From Streptomyces triticagri (GTDB taxonomy: Bacteria > Actinomycetota > Actinomycetes > Streptomycetales > Streptomycetaceae): a DNA stretch of 64,000 bases. Position numbers and translations under genes: made by a program. This document shows positions 60,704 to 64,000 of the stretch, one piece after another. Within the stretch, counting starts at the first letter, position 1, and each line of letters opens with the position of its first letter. Below the pieces are notes generated by a model. That model was not told the DNA's origin. It saw only the letters and a list, made by a program, of their open reading frames with translations, and made no database searches. The stretch is taken from positions 1 to 64,000 of the forward strand of contig NZ_QUAK01000064.1 of the NCBI RefSeq assembly GCF_003429565.1, given 5' to 3'.

Positions 60704-61144
60704 CTACCCCTCGGCCGCCTCCCCGTACACCTGGGAGAGCTGCGGCGCCCCGTTGACCGCCCAGTCGAGGCCGGCCTCCACGACGTGGATCTCCCGGCCC
60801 GAGGGCAGCCGGACGACTGGATGGCCGCCGGGCCATACGTGCCATGCGGCGCCGCGGACGGCCCGCACCAGGACGGTGCCGAGGTAGAGACCCGCGTCGT
60901 TGCCGATCCAGGGCAGCAGCTCCGCGTCGTCGCGCCAGGTGGGCGGCAGCTGGTCGAGGGCCTCCAACGAGGCCGGGGTGTCGTCGAGTTCGAGGCCGGC
61001 GCGCTCCGCCTCGGACCGCAGTAGCTCACATTCGGACAGCAGCTCGGTGACCGACTCCGGATCCTCCTCGAAGGCGGCCGCGAGACCCTCGCCCGGGTCG
61101 GCGGGCTGCCTGCGGCGCCACTTGTCCAGGAAAGGGATGTTCAT
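60704..61144 (-). CDS. DUF6278-like small protein
   Basis: The 146-aa acidic cytoplasmic protein begins MNIPFLDKWRRRQPADPGEGLAAAFEEDPESVTELLSECELLRSEAERAGLELDDTPASLEALDQLPP. From memory this matches the Streptomyces DUF6278 family. The C-terminal half (AWHVWPGGHPVVRLPSGREIHVVEAGLDWAVNGAPQL) looks like a small beta-barrel. No catalytic residues are evident and the function is unknown. An in-frame ATG at 61156 is a less likely start. Confidence 0.8.
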   Translation of the reverse strand: MNIPFLDKWRRRQPADPGEGLAAAFEEDPESVTELLSECELLRSEAERAGLELDDTPASLEALDQLPPTWRDDAELLPWIGNDAGLYLGTVLVRAVRGAAWHVWPGGHPVVRLPSGREIHVVEAGLDWAVNGAPQLSQVYGEAAEG

Positions 61145-61619
61145 GAGCGACCTCACGAGTTCGGATTGCTTGAGGTTGACCGGCCGGCACGGCAGGTGCG
61201 CGTGCTCGGCCCTGCACTGCCTCCCATTTCACATACCGCCTTCCCCTGTACGAGTGCCCCGCATGGCACTGGCCCTCACGGAAACCTTTCCGCGAGGGCC
61301 AGTCTCATACAGCCAGTGTCATACAGGCAGAAGAGTCACGAGGGGCGCCACCCGGAAGAGCCGGCACAAATGCCGTCGCGCACCCTCATGATCCAGACTG
61401 CCCAACGACCGACACGTGCACATGACACGGTCCCTGGCGCGACAATCCCACGACCTCGGCGCCTGCTGCGACGTGCTGCGCATCGGCCGGACAGCCCGCG
61501 CCTCGATCTCGACATGGCGACGTATGCCCGGGTCCACCGCTGAAGCCTGCCCGGCGCCGCTCCGGCAGCTGACCGTACGCCTACTGCCGTGAATTCAGGT
61601 CGAGTTCAGACGCCGGTCA
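61145..61619. other. Large intergenic region upstream of the DUF6278-like and GDSL genes
   Basis: About 475 bp with no convincing annotated gene. It holds a strong hairpin (61269-61302, CTGGCCCTC with GAGGGCCAG and an inner GGAAA/TTTCC stem), a direct repeat TCATACAG(C/G)CAG (61305-61316 and 61319-61330, 14-bp period) and a possible small frame (61370-61543). The hairpin is not downstream of any visible gene, so a small RNA is a possibility. Confidence 0.5.
61370..61543 (+). CDS. Possible small basic protein
   Basis: A 57-codon frame (MPSRTLMIQTAQRPTR... to MATYARVHR) with GGAAGAG nine bases upstream. Codon third-position GC is only about two thirds, clearly below the neighbours, and the product is Arg-rich. 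It may be spurious; there is no recognised family. Confidence 0.25.
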   Translation: MPSRTLMIQTAQRPTRAHDTVPGATIPRPRRLLRRAAHRPDSPRLDLDMATYARVHR

Positions 61620-61648
61620 TTGACGCGTCCCTGTCGCCTCCTTAGCTT
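61620..61648 (+). promoter_or_regulatory. HrdB-type promoter of the GDSL esterase gene
   Basis: TTGACG (61620-61625), a 17-bp spacer and TAGCTT (61643-61648) match the vegetative consensus well. The start point near 61655 lies about 34 bp before GTG 61689, which supports that start over upstream in-frame codons. Confidence 0.7.
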
Positions 61649-61688
61649 CATGGCGCAACCGACGTCACAGGGACCGGAGGAGACCGGC

Positions 61689-63467
61689 GTGCGCCGAGGC
61701 ATCTGGGCAGGAACCGTCATGGCGGCGCTGGTGGCGGGGGTGGTCCCGGTCTCCACGGCGGGCAGCGCCTCGGCGGCGGAGCCGAGACCCCGGCCGCTCC
61801 CGCTGGAGCGGCATTTCGACAACCGCGCGGTCAGCGACGACTCCGCACCGGGGAGCGCCGACTTCGACGGTTCCGGCGCCTCGCTGTCCGCGCAGGATCT
61901 GGCGGCCGCGGGCTGGACTCCCGGACGCGCCCTGACCGTCGACGCTTCCCGCATCGCGATGCCGGACACCCGGCCGGGGCGGCCCGACAACGTACGGGCC
62001 GACGGTCAGTCGGTACGGGTGAGCGGCCGCGGCGACGCCCTGTCCTTCCTCGTCGCCGGGACCGGGGGCGATGCGGTCGGCACCGGCACGGTCCACTACA
62101 GCGACGGGTCCCGCGGCACCTTCCGTCTCGCCGCGCCGGACTGGCGCACGGGCCCGCTCGCCACCAAGTCCGTGGCCCTTCCGCACGTCAACACACCGGA
62201 CGGCCGGCTCGACGAGAAGGCCCGGCTCTACGTGGTGACCGTGCCCATCGCCGAGGGCCGCCGGGTCGCCTCGGTGCGGCTGCCCGAGGACCCCGGCGCG
62301 GCCGATCTGCACGTGTTCGACGTGTCGGTGCGCACGCCGGACCGTGGTCTGACCGGCAGTTGGTCCACCTCCACCTCCGGGTACACCGAGGTCGGGCCGT
62401 GGACCGACCGCACACTGCGGCTCGTGGTGCACACCTCCACGGGCGGGCCGGCGGTGCGCATCCGGCTCGACAACACCTTCGCCGGTACGCCCGTACGCAT
62501 CGGCGGCGCCACCGTCGCGGTACAGGGGGACGGGGCCGAGGCGCGGTCCGCGCCGGTGCGGCTGCGGTTCGGCGGTGAGCGCGGCACCGAGATCCCCGCC
62601 GGGGCACAGGCGTTCAGCGATCCGGTCGGGTTCGATGTGCCGGCCGACGCGAATCTCCTCGTCAGCTTCCATCTGCCGGACACGGTCACGGCCGCGCCGG
62701 TGCACAGTGCCACCAGCCAGACCTCGTACCTCAGCGAACCGGGCGACCATGCGGCGGAGGGCGCCGGCTCCGCGTACACCTCGACGATCGGCACCTGGCC
62801 GTTTCTGACCGGGGTCGACGTGGGCGGCGGGCCCGGCTCTCTTGTGATGCTCGGCGACTCGATCACCGACGGCGTCGGCTCCACCCAGGACGCCAATCTG
62901 CGCTGGCCGGACGTACTGGCCCGGCGGATCCTCACCCAGGACGACATCCCGCACTACGGCGTGCTGAACCAGGGCATCTCCGCGAACCGCGTGGTCCAGG
63001 ACCGCTACCCGGGCGACGGCGTCTCCACGGACACCGGCGGGGTGAGCGCCCTGCACCGCTTCGACCGCGATGTGGCCGCGCAGACCACGGCCCGGACGGT
63101 GGTCGTCTTCGAGGGGGTCAACGACATCCGCTGGGGCGACACGGCCGCCCAAGTCATCCACGGGCTGCGGGAGATCGCCGAGCGGGCCGAGGCGCGGGGC
63201 CTGCGCTCGGTGGCCGCCACCATCGCACCGTGCGAGGGCGAGGAGCGCTGCACGGCCGCCGTCGACGCCGAGCGGCGCGCGATCAACGACTGGATCAGGT
63301 CCAGCGGTGCTTACGACGCGGTGCTCGACTTCGACGCCGTACTGCGCGATCCGGCGCATCCGGCCCGGATTCTGCCCGCGTACGACAGCGGCGACCATCT
63401 GCACCCCGGTGACGGTGGCCTGAAGGCGATCGCCGACTCGGTGGACCTGCGGGAGCTGGTGGGCTGA
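61689..63467 (+). CDS. Secreted GDSL/SGNH-family esterase
   Basis: The 592-aa preprotein has a signal peptide (RRGIWAGTVMAALVAGVVPVSTAGSASA) and an N-terminal beta-rich region of about 370 residues (possibly carbohydrate-binding). A C-terminal SGNH hydrolase domain follows, with the nucleophile in VMLGDSITDGVGS, an Asn block (NQGISANRVV), VVVFEGVNDI and the Asp/His pair in YDSGDHLHPGD. It probably deacetylates or de-esterifies polysaccharides or lipids outside the cell. GTG 61689 has GGAGG at 61676-61680 and follows the promoter described above. Confidence 0.9.
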   Translation: MRRGIWAGTVMAALVAGVVPVSTAGSASAAEPRPRPLPLERHFDNRAVSDDSAPGSADFDGSGASLSAQDLAAAGWTPGRALTVDASRIAMPDTRPGRPDNVRADGQSVRVSGRGDALSFLVAGTGGDAVGTGTVHYSDGSRGTFRLAAPDWRTGPLATKSVALPHVNTPDGRLDEKARLYVVTVPIAEGRRVASVRLPEDPGAADLHVFDVSVRTPDRGLTGSWSTSTSGYTEVGPWTDRTLRLVVHTSTGGPAVRIRLDNTFAGTPVRIGGATVAVQGDGAEARSAPVRLRFGGERGTEIPAGAQAFSDPVGFDVPADANLLVSFHLPDTVTAAPVHSATSQTSYLSEPGDHAAEGAGSAYTSTIGTWPFLTGVDVGGGPGSLVMLGDSITDGVGSTQDANLRWPDVLARRILTQDDIPHYGVLNQGISANRVVQDRYPGDGVSTDTGGVSALHRFDRDVAAQTTARTVVVFEGVNDIRWGDTAAQVIHGLREIAERAEARGLRSVAATIAPCEGEERCTAAVDAERRAINDWIRSSGAYDAVLDFDAVLRDPAHPARILPAYDSGDHLHPGDGGLKAIADSVDLRELVG

Positions 63468-63475
63468 CGGGCGAT

Positions 63476-63485
63476 CCCCCCCCCC
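63476..63485. repeat. Ten-cytosine tract
   Basis: A run of ten C between the convergent GDSL and xthA genes (11 bp from the xthA stop). It is a homopolymer prone to replication slippage and sequencing error; it does not affect either reading frame. Confidence 0.9.
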
Positions 63486-63496
63486 GCTCGCGGTGA

Positions 63497-64000
63497 CTAC
63501 ACCTCCAGATCGACCACCACCGGTGCGTGGTCCGAGGCGCCCTTGCCCTTGCGCTCCTCGCGGTCCACGTAGGAGTCGGTGACGGCCTTGGCGAACGGGG
63601 CGTTCCCGTAGACCAGGTCGATGCGCATGCCGCGGTTCTTCGGGAAGCCCAGCTGGCGGTAGTCCCAGTACGTGAACGGGTGGTCGTACTTGAGAGGGCG
63701 CGGCACCACGTCGGTCAGGCCGGTCTCGCGCAGCGCGGTGAGCGCGGCACGCTCGGCCTCGGTGACATGGGTCGCGCCCTCGAACCGGTCGATGTCCCAG
63801 ACGTCGTCGTCCGTCGGTGCGACGTTGTAGTCGCCGAGGATCGCGAACGGCCGGCTGCCCGCCGCATCCCCTGCGACGGCCGCGCGCAGGGCCTCGAACC
63901 AGGCGAGCTTGTAGGCGTAGTGGGGGTGGTCGGGCTCCCGGCCGTTCGGCACATAGACCGACCAGAGGCGGACTCCGCCGCAGGTCGCCGACACCGAGCG
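63497..64000 (-). CDS. xthA: Exodeoxyribonuclease III (N-terminus beyond window edge)
   Basis: The visible 167 C-terminal residues carry the exonuclease III/AP endonuclease motifs: WSVYVPNGRE, the metal/catalytic block FAILGDYNVAPTDDDVWD, RGMRIDLVYGNAPFA and the terminal SDHAPVVVDLEV. The enzyme removes 3' phosphates and cleaves abasic sites in DNA repair. The gene starts to the right of the window; the GTG/ATG seen near 63994 is internal. It converges with the GDSL esterase gene. Confidence 0.95.
   Translation of the reverse strand, partial: RSVSATCGGVRLWSVYVPNGREPDHPHYAYKLAWFEALRAAVAGDAAGSRPFAILGDYNVAPTDDDVWDIDRFEGATHVTEAERAALTALRETGLTDVVPRPLKYDHPFTYWDYRQLGFPKNRGMRIDLVYGNAPFAKAVTDSYVDREERKGKGASDHAPVVVDLEV

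Overview
The window is a very GC-rich, densely packed chromosomal segment typical of Streptomyces or a close actinomycete. The evidence is strong third-position G/C bias, many GTG starts, 4-bp ATGA/GTGA overlaps, F420-dependent enzymes, and a complete ethylmalonyl-CoA gene set whose order (3-hydroxyacyl-CoA dehydrogenase, TetR, ccr, meaA, mcl, mch, mcd, then psd and pssA) matches, from memory, the S. coelicolor SCO6475-SCO6467 block. I see no rRNA, tRNA, CRISPR, insertion sequence, prophage or large biosynthetic cluster. Genes are cut by the window at both ends: an FtsX-type permease on the left and an exonuclease III on the right.

Layout, left half. 1-1.4 kb: an ABC export pair. 1.5-4.2 kb: a TmrB-like P-loop protein, then an ECF41-type sigma factor with its partner FAD oxidoreductase and a matching promoter. 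4.4-9.8 kb: a radical SAM gene behind a LexA-type box, a secreted tripeptidyl aminopeptidase, a DUF885 protein, a GNAT and a HEAT-repeat protein. 10.1-21.1 kb: the ethylmalonyl-CoA block (C4 acyl-CoA carboxylation, C2 assimilation and polyketide extender supply), followed by phosphatidylethanolamine synthesis (psd, pssA). 21.2-27.6 kb: a five-gene overlapping liv-type ABC operon divergent from a PucR-type regulator. 27.6-27.8 kb: an interleaved inverted-repeat element. 27.8-31.2 kb: glycerate kinase, then an alkylation-repair pair (ogt and an Ada-AlkA fusion).

Right half. 31.3-36.6 kb: an XRE-PPOX fusion, lpdA, a phytoene-desaturase-like flavoprotein, a hypothetical gene and an inositol monophosphatase. 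36.7-41.3 kb: a gamma-glutamyltransferase-like protein, then a MarR regulator facing a nitroreductase-MFS operon across an array of 15-bp repeats and a perfect 16-bp palindrome. 41.3-45.3 kb: a two-component system and a CMD-family/methyltransferase pair. 45.5-51.7 kb: a cyclic-ureide/pyrimidine module: an NCS1 permease convergent with an operon for a carbon-nitrogen hydrolase, an aminotransferase, a dihydropyrimidinase and an F420-type LLM oxidoreductase. 51.9-57.1 kb: a coiled-coil protein, a PPOX protein, two secreted polysaccharide-degrading enzymes and a membrane-anchored unknown. 57.3-60.6 kb: the gluABCD glutamate importer. 60.7-64 kb: a DUF6278-like protein, a secreted GDSL esterase and exonuclease III.

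The most interesting leads are: (1) the pyrimidine/ureide operon, where an F420-type LLM enzyme sits where a pyrimidine reductase would be expected, with a promoter and a perfect palindromic operator; (2) the MarR operator array; (3) the LexA-type box in front of the radical SAM gene; (4) several perfect palindromes in divergent promoter regions whose binding proteins are unknown. Functions come from motif and family recognition by eye; no search was run.
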